In this document: positions 53,601 to 64,000 of the stretch, piece by piece
Numbering within the stretch: position 1 is the stretch's first letter
Layout of the letters: each line of letters starts with the position of its first letter
NCBI RefSeq assembly: GCF_963675165.1
Contig: NC_087378.1
Span: 1,175,001-1,239,000 of the forward strand
Origin: Halichondria panicea
Taxonomy: Eukaryota > Porifera > Demospongiae > Suberitida > Halichondriidae
Reading direction: 5' to 3'
DNA: 64,000 nucleotides
The notes under the pieces: model-generated
Told to the model about the DNA's origin: nothing
Databases searched by the model: none
Seen by the model: the letters and a program-made list of their open reading frames with translations, nothing else
Translations under genes and position numbers: made by a program

Positions 53601-56600
53601 GGACTGGTGAGTCACCCCACCCCCCCACTCTCCCCGAGTCAACCATGCGTTGCATACAGACTGTATACACGTACATGTACATTGTAGATAGTGTACGTAA
53701 TGTACAGGTATAATATTATAGTGTATACATAGTCTGACACACACAGATTCCATGGGTACAGTCTCCTTGACTATGTGCCTGACACACACAGATTCCATGG
53801 GTACAGTCTCCTTGACTATGTGCCTGACACACACAGATTCCATGGGTACAGTCTCCTTGACTATGTGCCTGACACACACAGATTCCATGGGTACAGTCTC
53901 CTTGACTATGTGCCTGACACACACAGATTCCATGGGTACAGTCTCCTTGACTATGTGCCTGACACACACAGATTCCATGGGTACAGTCTCCTTGACTATG
54001 TGCCTGACACACACAGATTCCATGGGTACAGTCTCCTTGACTATGTGCCTGACACACACAGATTCCATGGGTACAGTCTCCTTGACTATGTGCCTCACAC
54101 ACACAGATTCCATGGGTACAGTCTCCTTGACTATGTGCCTCACACACACAGATTCCATGGGTACAGTCTCCTTGACTATGTGCCTCACACACACAGATTC
54201 CATGGGTACAGTCTCCTTAACTATGTGCATGCATGCTTTGTACCCATTAACCACCTGCCAGGAGTAGAAATGCCATATAGAATCAAAAATTGTATAACTT
54301 TATATTTATTGTGTAGAACATACGTAACTAGTACATTCTTATTATACGTACATGTATGTTATTTGTGGTAACCTACTCAGATTGAGGGTGTGTCCTATCG
54401 TGGTCGTGTGATGGTGGAGGTGGAGATGTCAATAGGCAATTTCCCCGCTGTCAAGACGGAGGATATCACACCTGAAAACCAGAAGAGGTTCACTCCGTTC
54501 CTACGACGACGCAAGTACAAGCTGTTTGGTGCTTTCTTCTCAGCCTCCATGGTTGATCCCAAGGACGCCCCAGTCGAGTTTGAAGTCAGCATCGGTTAGT
54601 TTTAATTTAATATAGGCGTTTTGTGTGGAGTGATTTTGTATACAGTAGCCTGCAAGGATTTGCATGAACTTCCTCTGTCTAAACAGAATGTTATAATATG
54701 CCGTACATTACATCTATTTCCAAGGATTTTATAAGTCAAAGGTATGTGCTTCGATCTATTGTACAGTAAAATTAATGTGTAAGTGATTTGCTTGGGTACA
54801 TGTATTTTGTATTTATTTTCTTCTTCACACCAAACCTTAGGTAATTATGGCAACAAGCTGGATGAGAACTCGCCAGCTCAATCTTCGACCACACCCCCTA
54901 GCAACCCAATCTACGATGGTAACGCGTACTACTACCTGCCCTGGCTCGACCAGAAGCCCTGCGTAGTGGTGAGTGGGTGTGTGGGTGTGTGTGTGTGTGT
55001 GTGTGTGTATACCTACACCGTAGACTATGAACCACTATGAACCAATATCACCCCACCCCCAGGTGGACAGTCAATGGGAGGACTGCAGCTTCCGTATCGA
55101 CACACTCAACATCATCCTGTTTACAGCTGAGGGACTGCAGGAGGGAGTGACGAGTGTGCAGAAGATGATTGAGGTGGATGCCTACGATGTGGACGCTGTC
55201 AAGAGTCAGATCGGGGAGGTCCTTGACATGCTCAGTGAGAATTTGGATCAAATGCTACCACCTGTGCCAGAGCAGGGATTCACCAGGTACGTACGTATAT
55301 ACTGTACATGTAATTTACAAGGCTCTAGATGTTGTTAGCGGAGTATTTTACACTGTTAAATTCCCCAGCGCAGTATATAGCTGTCGTACAATGGTCATCC
55401 ATCAATATACATGCATTTTGTGTTGTACAAGTATAATAGTGAAATTAAGTTGGTACTTTCTATCAGCATTGATTATTTTAGTTCAAGGCCATGCAACTAA
55501 CTCCTCCCCCCCCTCCCACAGACTGGACACTCAGTTGCGCTCGTACCGTGAGAGTGAGTGGGCGTGTATGAGGGAAGAGGCAGATGAGCTCAGACGTGAC
55601 ATGCCCCAGTACAACATTCTAGAGCTGGTCACTAAACTAGAGGACTTTGTTGCACGAATCAAGAGCCTTGCAATTGAGGTAGGGCTGAGCATGTCTGTAC
55701 ATAGGCTTTGGTCATGTGATAGTGTGGGTGTATGTGGGCTGTGGTCATATGACAGTGTGTGTGTTTCTAAGGTTTTGTTTGGCCTTTATATACCTTATGT
55801 ACTATAAGCCATGTGATTATAAGCATATAAGCATATAAGCACCATGCACACTCCTTCAATAGCAAATGTTCACAGTGTCTATTTACATGTAGTGTTTGTC
55901 AATACTAGACAAGTGCACTGTATGCTGCAGGTGTAGGCTGGTGCGTATAATTACAGTCAATGGCAAATTATAAATTTCATTAAAAATGTGTGCTGAGGTT
56001 GTCTCCTAATAATCATGAATATCATTATATGGGAAAATAAGGCTAATTAAGGACCACTTACAAAGGGCCTGGGGAGAACACTGTATTATAATTATATTAC
56101 ATAGGACAGTATGTCACTGAGTAGCAAATGCACTACGTACATGTATATCACCTGTTTTCTTGTACCCCCTCACAGCCCCAGAACAGTGTACCTGACGTGG
56201 TCGTGTGGATGTTGTCTGGACAGAAGCGAGTTGCCGTGAAACGCATACCCTCTCACGAGCTCATGTACTCGACAGTTGCCAAGGCCAGGGGCAAAAACTG
56301 TGGCAAGCTGCAGACCATCTTCCTAGGGGTAAGAACCTAGCTCCTCTTTACTTCATATCAGCAGCTAACTGCAAGCAAGTAACACACTCTGTTTAATTTT
56401 ACCATATAATTTGACTTATATATTTTTTGGGAATATCTGTGATGGTGTACATGCTGTTAGTGGATGAGGTGTAGCATGGCTTTTTCTAGCCTGAAAACTA
56501 GCTTGAACAGGGTTTGTAGCTTCGTGATCAGCAATAAAGCCTTTATAACACACTTAGCTAGCCAACGTGTTTTAATGCTGGTGCACTCGGATGATGCAAT

Positions 56601-59600
56601 GATGCTCTCTGGCATTATTTCATCATCCTGGTGCACACATTAAAACACTTATTGCTAGTGATTACATATCCCGTTGTTGCTAATGGAACTAACCCCAAAG
56701 TGATTACATATCCCGTTGTTGCTACCACAAAGTCATATGCACTAACCGCAAAGTCATAATGCACCAACCACAAAGCACCCTCTGGCATTAGACTGACAAA
56801 TAAAAACATGCAGGACACTGTGTTCAGCACTGCTGGAATTTCTTCTTTGCAACCGTGCACGTTTTTAAATTCTCTAAAGTTCATTTTGTGGAAGATTCTG
56901 TGTTCCTAGTCCTCGTGCATGATGCATGGCTTATAGACAAATGCTTCAATTTTGCTTAAGCATCTAGAAGCGGCTCTTTTGCTGAAGGCTTGAGCTGTGT
57001 TGCAGCAGTGTAGAGGTGAGCTTCTTTGGCTTGGTTGTGAGATAGACTGTCGAGCAGCAATGGTGGTGGGGCTATTCAGTAGTTGGGGTGGAGCTATTTT
57101 TGCAGCAGCAATTTGTGTCAAGCCATTCGTTGGTCCATACCAATCTTATACGCTGCAGATACTGGCACATATCGTTTAGAAGAGAGAAGAGATGGATCTC
57201 TGTCTATTAGGGTTGTCTCTGTCATTTTGTACAGTCCTTTGCAAGATCTACAATACCATAATTTTTCCCAGACAAAATTCCTTTTTTGCAGTTCTATTTA
57301 TTGTGTTACTGAGACAGTTATGTTGCTATGCCCTCGGGATATATAACACGTGCACTCGGGATGCATGGCATATATTGCACTCAGCCATCATGCTTCAGTG
57401 CAATATATGCCATACATCCCTCGTGCCTAACTATAACGTATATATAATTATTACCTACAATGTGAATAATCAACCCAATCGTTTCTCTCTTTGCAGCCTC
57501 CTGCACTGCAGAAAGAGAAGGAGTTGAAGGAGTGCACGTCAGGTTCCCAGGTGCGACTCATGCTCTGGCTGGGACTGGAGAAGGACCAGAAGGAGTGGAC
57601 CAGACATACCCCCGGAGGGAAGCTAGCCACCTTCGCTGAAACCGTGAGTACATGTATGACCTTTTATAGTACACATGCAGTCTAACTTACAGGTAAATAG
57701 TGTACACCAAGAGCACGTGAGGGGATGGAGCGTCTTACTATGCATAGAATGGATTCACTATTGTCTTAACCACTTTCCTTGTTTGTATATAATGTGCCAA
57801 GTGCTCTGTACATGTGTGGGCGATAACGCGTTTGATCTAGAATAATGTCAGGGTTGGTCATAATATTATATGGCATGATTTGTACATGCTAGACGATACA
57901 GAATCCATGTAATCAGACGCTTCATCCCCTCATCTGCTCCTGTGTACACATATAGCTAATTATGATGTGTATATATAGTGTTCTATTGATGAACAGACTG
58001 CAATTTGTACAGCTATACGGTGTATATGATTATAGATAGAGAAAATGTTCATCTACTTTCCCCTCCCCCCACTCCCGTGCAGTACGAGAACGAGGCGTGT
58101 CTGTTTGGCCGGTGGGGTAAGACTGGTCTCACTCGACCTCAGTGGTGCGACTCAAGGGGGAAGATTAAACAGCCCAAGGAACAGTTTGAAACGCCACCTC
58201 CTGGCTGGGCCTGGGATGGTGACTGGACTGTTTCCCCTGAGTTGAGTATTGCCTTTGAACCGGACGAAGGTTTGGACGAATGGATGGAAGATATTTTCGA
58301 GAACCAACTTCGCCTTCCTCTGAGTCACTGGCCGGTAGAGAGTGAATCCTATTGGACGGACGTGGTTAGTGTTTCCAGGGATACTCACTTAATAGCTAGA
58401 TTGACAGCTGGTTGTTGAAATATGATTTTTAACAAAATTTTGCCGGCACTGCTAATAATTATAGTCTTCTAAGTCTAGAGTGTGTGAGAGTGTGGTTTTT
58501 AATCAACATGCACCCTATGCATATACGTACATTTTGTGGGTATACTGACTTTTTATCGCTTCTGTTTGTCCCTGCATGTGTAGCGTGGAGACAAGCTGGT
58601 CGAGTACGAGGGCAAGAATGAGAAGCAGCTGACAAGGGATGACATCAAACTGCCTGAGGGGTGGCTATGGAAGGAGGAACAACCCTGGGCTGTTGACATA
58701 AACAGAGGAGTAGATGAGCATGGTTAGCAACCGTATTTTAGTGTTGTACCGTATAGCGGGTATTTTTGATGGTGCAAATGTTCGTATGAACTACCCACTT
58801 AAATATTTCGTACTTTCAGCTCACGACGTTGAACCTATTGTGCCAGAAAAATTTCGCAGTTTAAATTTTCGTATGTGCTCTACTGATACAAAAAATACGA
58901 AATTTTCACCATACGAAAACAACCCGCTATACAGTGTATATAATTATAGTGATCTCAGTTTGCGATCAACTTTAGATCAGTTGTAAATTGCAAATCAGCG
59001 TTGCATATATCTAACCTATAGTAGTTGCACTTACTGTAGGTTAGATATATGTAATTGTCACTGCTTGCACATGGACAAACATGTTAATGTAGTGATCTTT
59101 ACCCATCAGGTTGGGAGTATGCAGTGGAGGCTGGGATAGGGGCTTGGGTGCCTTACGAGAGGAACATCCATATGAGTCGTCGTCGGCGATGGGTGAGGAT
59201 CAGAGTCAGGGACAAGGACTCAAAGGCCATCGAGAAGAAAAAGGTGAGCTAGTAACTAATGGGAGGCTAAGCATAATTATTTTGATATATCCTTATTAAC
59301 ACGGGCGGCCACGGGTTATACATGTAGTAGTCTGTTGGTTGTTTTTGTGTGTGTGATATCTGAGTCTACTCACCTGGATGCCATAGCGTTGCGTTTACAG
59401 CATGGATAGCCTCCACACAACAAGTTATAAGTTATTAGTACTAGTAGCTAATAGCGAGTAGAAGCTTAAACTTTGAGCTAGCTACAGGCGTCCTTTATTT
59501 GAGGTACGAATTTACAGCTGAAGTGATCCTGTACCAGGGACAATGGAACAGGGTCACTAGAGTAGAAAGCTAGAATTGTAACTAGTCGTTCAATAATCTA

Positions 59601-60700
59601 AATTTTGAAGAGTAATTGTCAACTATCTGTGTTTCAGGGCTCATAATTGTTATCACATGACTGTACACTAGGTACAATGATCACCATCTTAAGACTACCT
59701 AAAACACACATACGATCAATACACTTTACTCTAGATCTATCTATAGCTGCACCTGTACTCTATCTAGCTTCTTCCTTCTCTCACAGAAAAAGCGTGAGAA
59801 GGCCATGTCCGAGGGCTGGGAGTACGCTCGTCTGGCCCACCTCACCTACCACATCACAGAGCACCGTCTAGACTTTGCCCGGCGCAGACGCTGGGCCAGA
59901 CGTCTCATCAATTTGGAGCCTGGAGCACGTGCCGTTTTCACGTTTGAAGGCAAGAACGAGAAGAAGAAGAAGAAGAAGGATGACGATAGCGACGATGAAG
60001 ATGAGAAGAAGCAGCAAGTCCCTCGCATGTACCTCACCTTCTCTGGTGAGCTAGGGAGCACTCACTAGCTAGTGTCTGTACACAAGCAGTTTAGGTTTCC
60101 ATTGCTTTGACTCAGAATTAACTCAGTGTAATAATTGTCACTTTCAATGTTATATCTCTTTGTTCTAGTACCCTCTTATTACACTCTCCCTTAAAATACT
60201 CTCAATTCCATTTTTTAATGGCTGCCCCAATTGTGTTTGCATCTTGCCTTAATCTATTCACACTCTCTCCCTAAACCAAAGTCTTATTGCTAGCGCTATA
60301 TCCCCCCTCAGATTGCCACACCTACCAGCTGAGGGCCTACCTCTACCAGGCTAGAGACATGTTCTCGAGTGACAAGTCCGGGCTCTCTGACCCGTACGCT
60401 ATCATGGCGTTCGGTCGCTATAGTACCCGCTCTCGTATCATCAAGGAGAGTGTGTGCCCCACTTGGGACCAGACGATGCTTATCAACCATATCCGTATGT
60501 TCGGAGACCCCCAGTCCATTCTAGACTCACCCCCTCCCGTAACGGTCGAGTTCTTTGACAGGGACCAAATAGTGAGTAACTTAACTTGTTATTGTGATGA
60601 TCTTTATCAAACCTTCATTTTGTTATAGTAACATAAAATATTTTCAAATACAAATTAAAATACAACCCCCACCCCCCCACACACACACACACACACCCAC

Positions 60701-60753
<53 letters not shown>

Positions 60754-63700
60754 CACAGGGCAAGGATGAGTTACTGGGTAATTCCAAGACAAACCCCACT
60801 GTTAGGCTCACACTGGACACACCCTCTCCCCGTCTCGACTGGTTTGAGATTGTCCGCTACAATACACCCGTTGGTGAACTGTTGGCAGGATTCGAGCTCC
60901 TTCTTGACGAGGGTGGTGAGCTCCCGTTCACTCCGCCCAAGGCCTCTCCCCCACACACCCACTACATTGTGCCCAGTGGTATCCGACCTGTGCTGCAGAA
61001 GACCCGAGTGGAGGTGAGTAGTGCATGTGACCTGCAGCATGTCCTAGTACCAAGGAGTAGTACTATACATATACCTGCAGGACCTAGTACCAAGGAGTGT
61101 ATTAATTGTGTGTACCTACAATGTAGCAATCACAAGCTGCTAGCAATCCACCTACAGTCATGTTGTTACAGTATTACTGTATATAGCAAGGTTGGATTGG
61201 GCACAGTGAAATAGATGGGTACATGTTCAAGAGGTTTGATAATAGTTTCTATTTTGACTACAGGTTAGAATTGTGAAATGTACAATGTATCGTGCGTATC
61301 ATAGAAACACTATTCCTCCTGCTTGACTGCAGATTCTGTGCTGGGGTGTTCGAGACATGAAGCGTTACCAGCTGCTCAAGGTAACCTCTCCCCTGGTGGA
61401 GCTAGAGTGTGGAGGGACAATCGTCCGCTCGGAGCCAATCAAAGACACCGATGAGAACCCCAACTTCCCCAAACCAGTCATCTCTTTTGATGTGGTACGT
61501 GAGTGTTAATTATGTGTACACCTTATTGTGTGTGTACTTTCACTCGGTATTATTGTGTTTTAAACTTGACAAGTATTAATAGTACATTGTGTGTGAAAGT
61601 CCGAAGCTGAATTATAAAATTTGTGAGTAAAAACCTTAATCCATGGAGCCATGGCCATGTGCCCATTGCCAGTTCACCAATATAATATTCTAGCTACAAT
61701 ATTGTATATTCATTGACTCCACCCTATACACAGTACCTACCTAAAGAGGAGTTGTATGCCCCACCCCTAAACATCCGTATCCTTGACAAGCGATCGTTTG
61801 GTCGTCTCCCCATGGTAGGCACCAACATCATCAAGTCCCTCAAGCCATTCTACGTTCACCCGACTCTCTCAGCTACCGAGATGGCCGCTTTCCAAGGTCT
61901 CTATATTGGCAACCTTTAATTGCATACCTGTACATGTACATTGTATGTACGATACTTGTTCATGGACTAATTGGAGCGCCTTAATTTACTAGCAAACCTG
62001 TGTGTCCAATTTTACCCCAGCAACAGTTGCTAGTAGATCAATTGTGTTTAAACATGTACCAGTACCCTGAGTTTTTGTGCATACAATTTCAAAAGCATTC
62101 TGTAGCTCATATATTATATATGCATGCGTAAATCAAAAACCTTGACTGCCCATTTTTGAACCAAATGCTCCTATTTTCCTCTGCAGCTGTTCACACTGCT
62201 AGCACCCCCAATGTCACCCCTGCCCCATCTGTCAGTGATGTACAAACCGCCCTGGAGTTAGAGGAGGGAGAAAAGAAAGATTTAGATGTAAGCTGAGACC
62301 CGAACACGGAGTCCCTCATTAGCTACATTATGTACACGCAATTTTATGTACTGCATTCATGCATATGAGAATGCTAAACCTTAGACATAATTATTCTAGT
62401 ATAAGTACTATTCATCTATGGATCTGGTGGCACGTTTGAAGTCACACGATGCACACACACACACACCCCCCCCACAAATACACACACACACCACCCCTAC
62501 ACAATACACACACACACACACCACCCCCACACAATACACACACACAGACGGACCCTGATTCAAAGGAAACCTCTGATTTTGACTGGTGGTCCAAGTACTA
62601 CTACTCGTGTGGCGATGAGAGGCGAACCCAGGCCGAGTACGTGGAGCAGGGAGCTGACAAGTTGGTTGTCTACCCCACAGAGCTCGAGGAAGCTTTCAAC
62701 AGGTACAGTCCTCCATTAGTGCTGTACTGATGCTATAGTACTGGTCACTGTGGAGCAACCACTGTAATAGGTGGCCTGCTTAGCAAGCATAGTACAGGTG
62801 CTCAGGTGCATTAAGGACTGGGACCTTCAATTATTGCTGAATTTGCAAATTATAAGCCCCGCCCACACGGTCGCCATGGTTCCGCCCACGCGTTCATTAC
62901 TTCAACGTACCACTCCCTTTTCATTTTGCAGTAATTCAGCTAGTTTAGAGAAGTGACTTAGTCGGCGTTTAAAACACCCTCTAGTAAAGCTTGCGAGGCA
63001 ATAGATGACTTCCATAAGCCTTCCTTAGCTGATTTATCCTTGTACTTTGTCAAAAAATTGTTGACCGTGTCCCTGGGAAGCCTACTATCCAAGATGAGAC
63101 TGCTACATCAAACAACTTTCTGTTATTTCTCCCTTGCAAAGACCAGGAGGGCTAAGCGCTAGAGTGAGTTGTTAGCTTAGATAGAACTAAGTATAATGAG
63201 CAGCAGCAATAGCTAGTAGACTTAGTGTTTAAATGCCGATTTTTCAATAGAAAAGTGAAATAGTGCTTGGACAAAACGGACCACCCCCACTGATCAATTA
63301 GTGGGCGGGGCTTCATTTTAATATTTTCCTACAGAATGGAAGCCAGTGTTTCATTTCATCATAAAAGTTTTACACAGATTAATATACACAGTAAACAGCA
63401 GCAGGTTGAAGTGCCTCTTATAAATGTCTTTTTTATGTTGGTCCCAGTCCTTAATGCACCTGAGTGGCCTGCATAGTACAAGTGTAATAGGTGGCCTGCT
63501 TAGCAAGCATAGTACAAGTGTAATAGGTGGCCTGCTTAGCAAGCATAGTACAAGTGTAATAGGTGGCCTGCTTAGCAAACATAGTAAGTACAGTGTGCCT
63601 GCATGCATGAGTAAAAGCTTTCAGTTCTTGTTTTAGAAAAACTCTTCCGATCATAGTGGAGAGTGGTCTTAAAGTAGCTTTCAGTTTATTATAGTGTACA

Positions 63701-64000
63701 TAATTGTAATTATAAAAATGCCGACTTGTGGTTTTATCTTCACTCTGACAACACACGGCCCCTCGTGAACGTTTCGCACAGCTGCTCACGGCCCCTCGTG
63801 AACGTTTCGCACAGCTGCTCACGGCCCCTCGTGAACGTTTCGCACAGCTGCTCACGGCCCCTCGTGAACGTTTCACACAGCTGCTCACGGCCCCTCGTGA
63901 ACGTTTCGCACAGCTGCTCACGGCCCCTCGTGAACGTTTCGCACAGCTGCTCACGGCCCCTCGTGAACGTTTCGCACAGCTGCTCACGGCCCCTCGTGAA
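45893..64000 (+). CDS. Ferlin (dysferlin/myoferlin type), 3' end outside the window
   Basis: Ferlins are tail-anchored multi-C2 proteins that act in Ca-dependent membrane fusion and repair. Exons: 45893-45986, 46587-46642, 47166-47254, 47700-47799, 49628-49736, 50679-50796, 51186-51390, 51809-52113, 52576-52831, 53022-53065, 53246-53322, 53506-53606, 54381-54594, 54841-54968, 55063-55286, 55522-55678, 56176-56328, 57497-57643, 58083-58364, 58584-58722, 59110-59243, 59787-60045, 60312-60571, 60759-61013, 61333-61494, 61734-61896, 62187-62287, 62548-62702: about 1495 residues, all in frame. Order: C2A ([20 protein letters not shown]), acidic poly-Gly linker, C2B and FerI ([25 protein letters not shown]), C2C ([10 protein letters not shown]), FerA/FerB, DysF ([24 protein letters not shown]), C2D ([13 protein letters not shown]). 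The last exon [13 protein letters not shown] leads towards C2E. C2E, C2F and the membrane anchor must lie downstream. DysF puts it in the type-I group. Confidence 0.94.
46973..47112. repeat. Palindromic element fragment in a ferlin intron
   Basis: Contains gggtacatttcggttaattttcacgga and a loosely complementary end (cgaaaaccgcgaacatttaacctgctgtatgg). It resembles the ends of the other hairpin elements but is degraded; the family is uncertain. Confidence 0.4.
47800..49627 (+). other. Ferlin intron 4 (1.8 kb)
   Basis: Holds the intact MITE at 49031-49428 and a 36-bp direct repeat (48769-48804 and 49508-49543, one mismatch; tactcactaaacaggtcgac... core) that brackets it. No gene was found. Confidence 0.65.
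49031..49428. mobile_element. MITE, 'CTTCTAATTTATCGGACA' family, intact copy
   Basis: Terminal inverted repeats of nearly 30 bp: accgtatatcttctaattta + tcggaca at the left, tgtccgataaattagaagat + atacggt at the right. The element is about 400 bp and non-coding, with several internal gtccg-(g/a)-taatt-agaa(c/g) motifs. A degraded inverted copy lies at 34433-34765. Confidence 0.85.
50289..50388 (+). CDS. Possible alternative first exon of the ferlin gene
   Basis: An ATG at 50289 opens [20 protein letters not shown] and continues as an acidic stretch to a donor CTGG|GTCAGT at 50388, phase 1, the same phase that exon 50679-50796 requires. The upstream C2A exon ends 49736 (GAG|GTGAGG), also phase 1, so a cassette use of this segment would break the frame (an in-frame stop appears). 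It is therefore more likely the start of a shorter isoform lacking C2A. Evidence is reading frame and composition only. Confidence 0.45.
50581..50614. repeat. GT microsatellite
   Basis: About 16 GT units lie in the ferlin intron before exon 50679. They are not adjacent to a splice site. Confidence 0.9.
52127..52328. mobile_element. Hairpin element (MITE-like) in a ferlin intron
   Basis: Inverted ends gggtaattttcg (52131) and cgaaaattaccga (52312) bracket about 200 bp with internal attcgtggttgtgc and caaccacgagaaaaccacg complementary segments. It is non-coding. Confidence 0.6.
53740..54233. repeat. 45-bp minisatellite in a ferlin intron
   Basis: Eleven near-identical copies of a 45-bp unit (cacacacagattccatgggt + acagtctccttgactatgtgcctga). 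The unit length is a multiple of 3 and stop-free, so several frames on both strands stay open, giving spurious 158-250-residue reading frames. Each unit contains a cacacacacag tract that resembles the real acceptors of this gene. Confidence 0.95.
57352..57426. repeat. Long hairpin in a ferlin intron
   Basis: Arms gcactcgggatgcatggcat (57352) with atattgcact, and agtgcaatatatgccataca (57396) with tccctcgtgc, are about 30 bp each with two or three mismatches around a 14-base loop. A related gtgcactcgg motif occurs at 56580, and atatcccgttgttgcta is repeated at 56657 and 56699, so this 56.55-57.43 kb part is composed of small repeats. Confidence 0.7.
58747..58937. mobile_element. MITE, 'CCGTATAGCG' family, copy in a ferlin intron
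   Basis: Ends accgtatagcgggtattttt and aacaacccgctatacagtg; 190 bp with internal complementary cgtatg/catacg pieces. Shorter and diverged from the copies at 29.9-30.6 kb. Confidence 0.72.
59450..59575. repeat. Dispersed repeat, copy 2 (inverted relative to 32525-32665)
   Basis: Contains tttatttgaggtacg, aatttacagctgaagtgatc and ctgtaccagggacaatggaa, corresponding to the reverse complement of the block in KANSL3 intron 1. Located in a ferlin intron. Confidence 0.65.
60680..60752. repeat. CA microsatellite at a ferlin acceptor
   Basis: A (CA)n tract with ccca interruptions ends in catcacag|GGCAAGGATG, the acceptor of the exon starting 60759. Confidence 0.9.
62449..62547. repeat. CA-rich tract at a ferlin acceptor
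   Basis: Imperfect (CA)n with cccccac interruptions and an acaataca repeat ends at cacacag|ACGGACCC, the acceptor of the exon starting 62548. Confidence 0.9.
62798..63467. mobile_element. Inverted-repeat-bounded segment downstream of the last visible ferlin exon
   Basis: The sequence ctcaggtgcattaaggactg ggacc at 62801 is present as its reverse complement ggtcccagtccttaatgcac ctgag at 63443. The 670-bp interior has internal inverted gccccgccca/gggcggggc pieces and a short open stretch (about 62995-63155) of no known family. It could be a non-autonomous element; the class is unknown. Confidence 0.5.
63464..63581. repeat. 36-bp tandem repeat
   Basis: Just over three units of aataggtggcctgcttagca agcatagtacaagtgt. 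A single unit of the same sequence lies at about 62767-62800, on the other side of the inverted-repeat-bounded segment. Confidence 0.85.
63748..64000. repeat. 33-bp minisatellite running off the right edge
   Basis: Seven and a half visible copies of gctcacggcccctcgtgaac gtttcgcacagct, nearly identical (one copy has an a for g). The total size is unknown because it reaches the end of the window. The minus frame is open ([11 protein letters not shown] repeat) because 33 is a multiple of 3; it is not called as a gene. Confidence 0.93.

Noticed and set aside
53740-54233. CRISPR-like repeat array
   Set aside because: Direct tandem repeats without spacers, in an animal genome; the same applies to the arrays at 2784 and 63748.
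53502-54371. Long repeat-protein reading frames on both strands
   Set aside because: The 45-bp unit is stop-free and a multiple of three, so several frames stay open without coding. Ferlin exons 53506-53606 and 54381-54594 join over it in frame.
61897-61919. Possible end of the ferlin protein (GLYIGNL then stop)
   Set aside because: This appears only if the weak donor AAG|GTCTCT at 61896 is ignored; splicing to 62187 and 62548 continues the family sequence ([13 protein letters not shown]) in frame.
63451-63987. A 178-residue minus-strand frame with [11 protein letters not shown] repeats
   Set aside because: Explained by the 33-bp tandem array; no start context, splice signals or homology.

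Overview
Organism. This is animal nuclear DNA. The genes are dense in introns, the sequence is AT-rich, and every multi-exon gene has canonical GT-AG junctions that I could follow in frame. The content is metazoan: a multi-C2 ferlin, a BNIP3/NIX-like mitophagy receptor, an SRCR-domain membrane receptor, KANSL3, RNPC3, TGS1 and NUP58. Very short intergenic gaps, small introns mixed with repeat-filled ones, and intronless kinase/coiled-coil/kelch genes suggest an early-branching animal, most likely a demosponge. That assignment is inference; the sequence does not name the species.

Layout. 683-5263 (+) is the 3' part of NUP58. 5472-23306 (+) is TGS1 in 18 exons; all exon phases agree across the whole gene. 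A 5.3 kb TGS1 intron contains two intronless kinase-kelch genes, head to head (9396-11651 - and 12104-14293 +), separated by an assembly gap of 200 N. Another TGS1 intron (15751-17362) is an AT-AC, U12-type intron. 23926-25873 (-) is a single-pass SRCR receptor. 26166-29022 (+) is RNPC3 (U11/U12-65K). 29340-31480 (-) is a BNIP3/NIX-like protein. 31776-41178 (+) is KANSL3. 41593-42996 (-) and 43909-45688 (-) are two paralogous secreted proteins with thyroglobulin type-1 domains. From 45893 (+) to beyond the right edge runs a dysferlin/myoferlin-type ferlin (28 exons in the window).

Organisation. Three neighbouring pairs are head to head with only 200-300 bp between start codons (SRCR/RNPC3, BNIP3-like/KANSL3, TY1-B/ferlin), so shared promoters are likely. 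Introns hold several MITE-like families with terminal inverted repeats, long minisatellites (25, 33, 36, 45 bp units) and CA/GT microsatellites that repeatedly sit directly against splice sites.

How the genes relate. TGS1 hypermethylates the caps of Sm-class snRNAs and RNPC3 is a structural protein of the minor (U12) spliceosome. TGS1 itself needs a U12-type splicing event to complete its catalytic domain, so the two lie in one functional loop as well as next to each other but for one gene. The remaining genes show no obvious common pathway.
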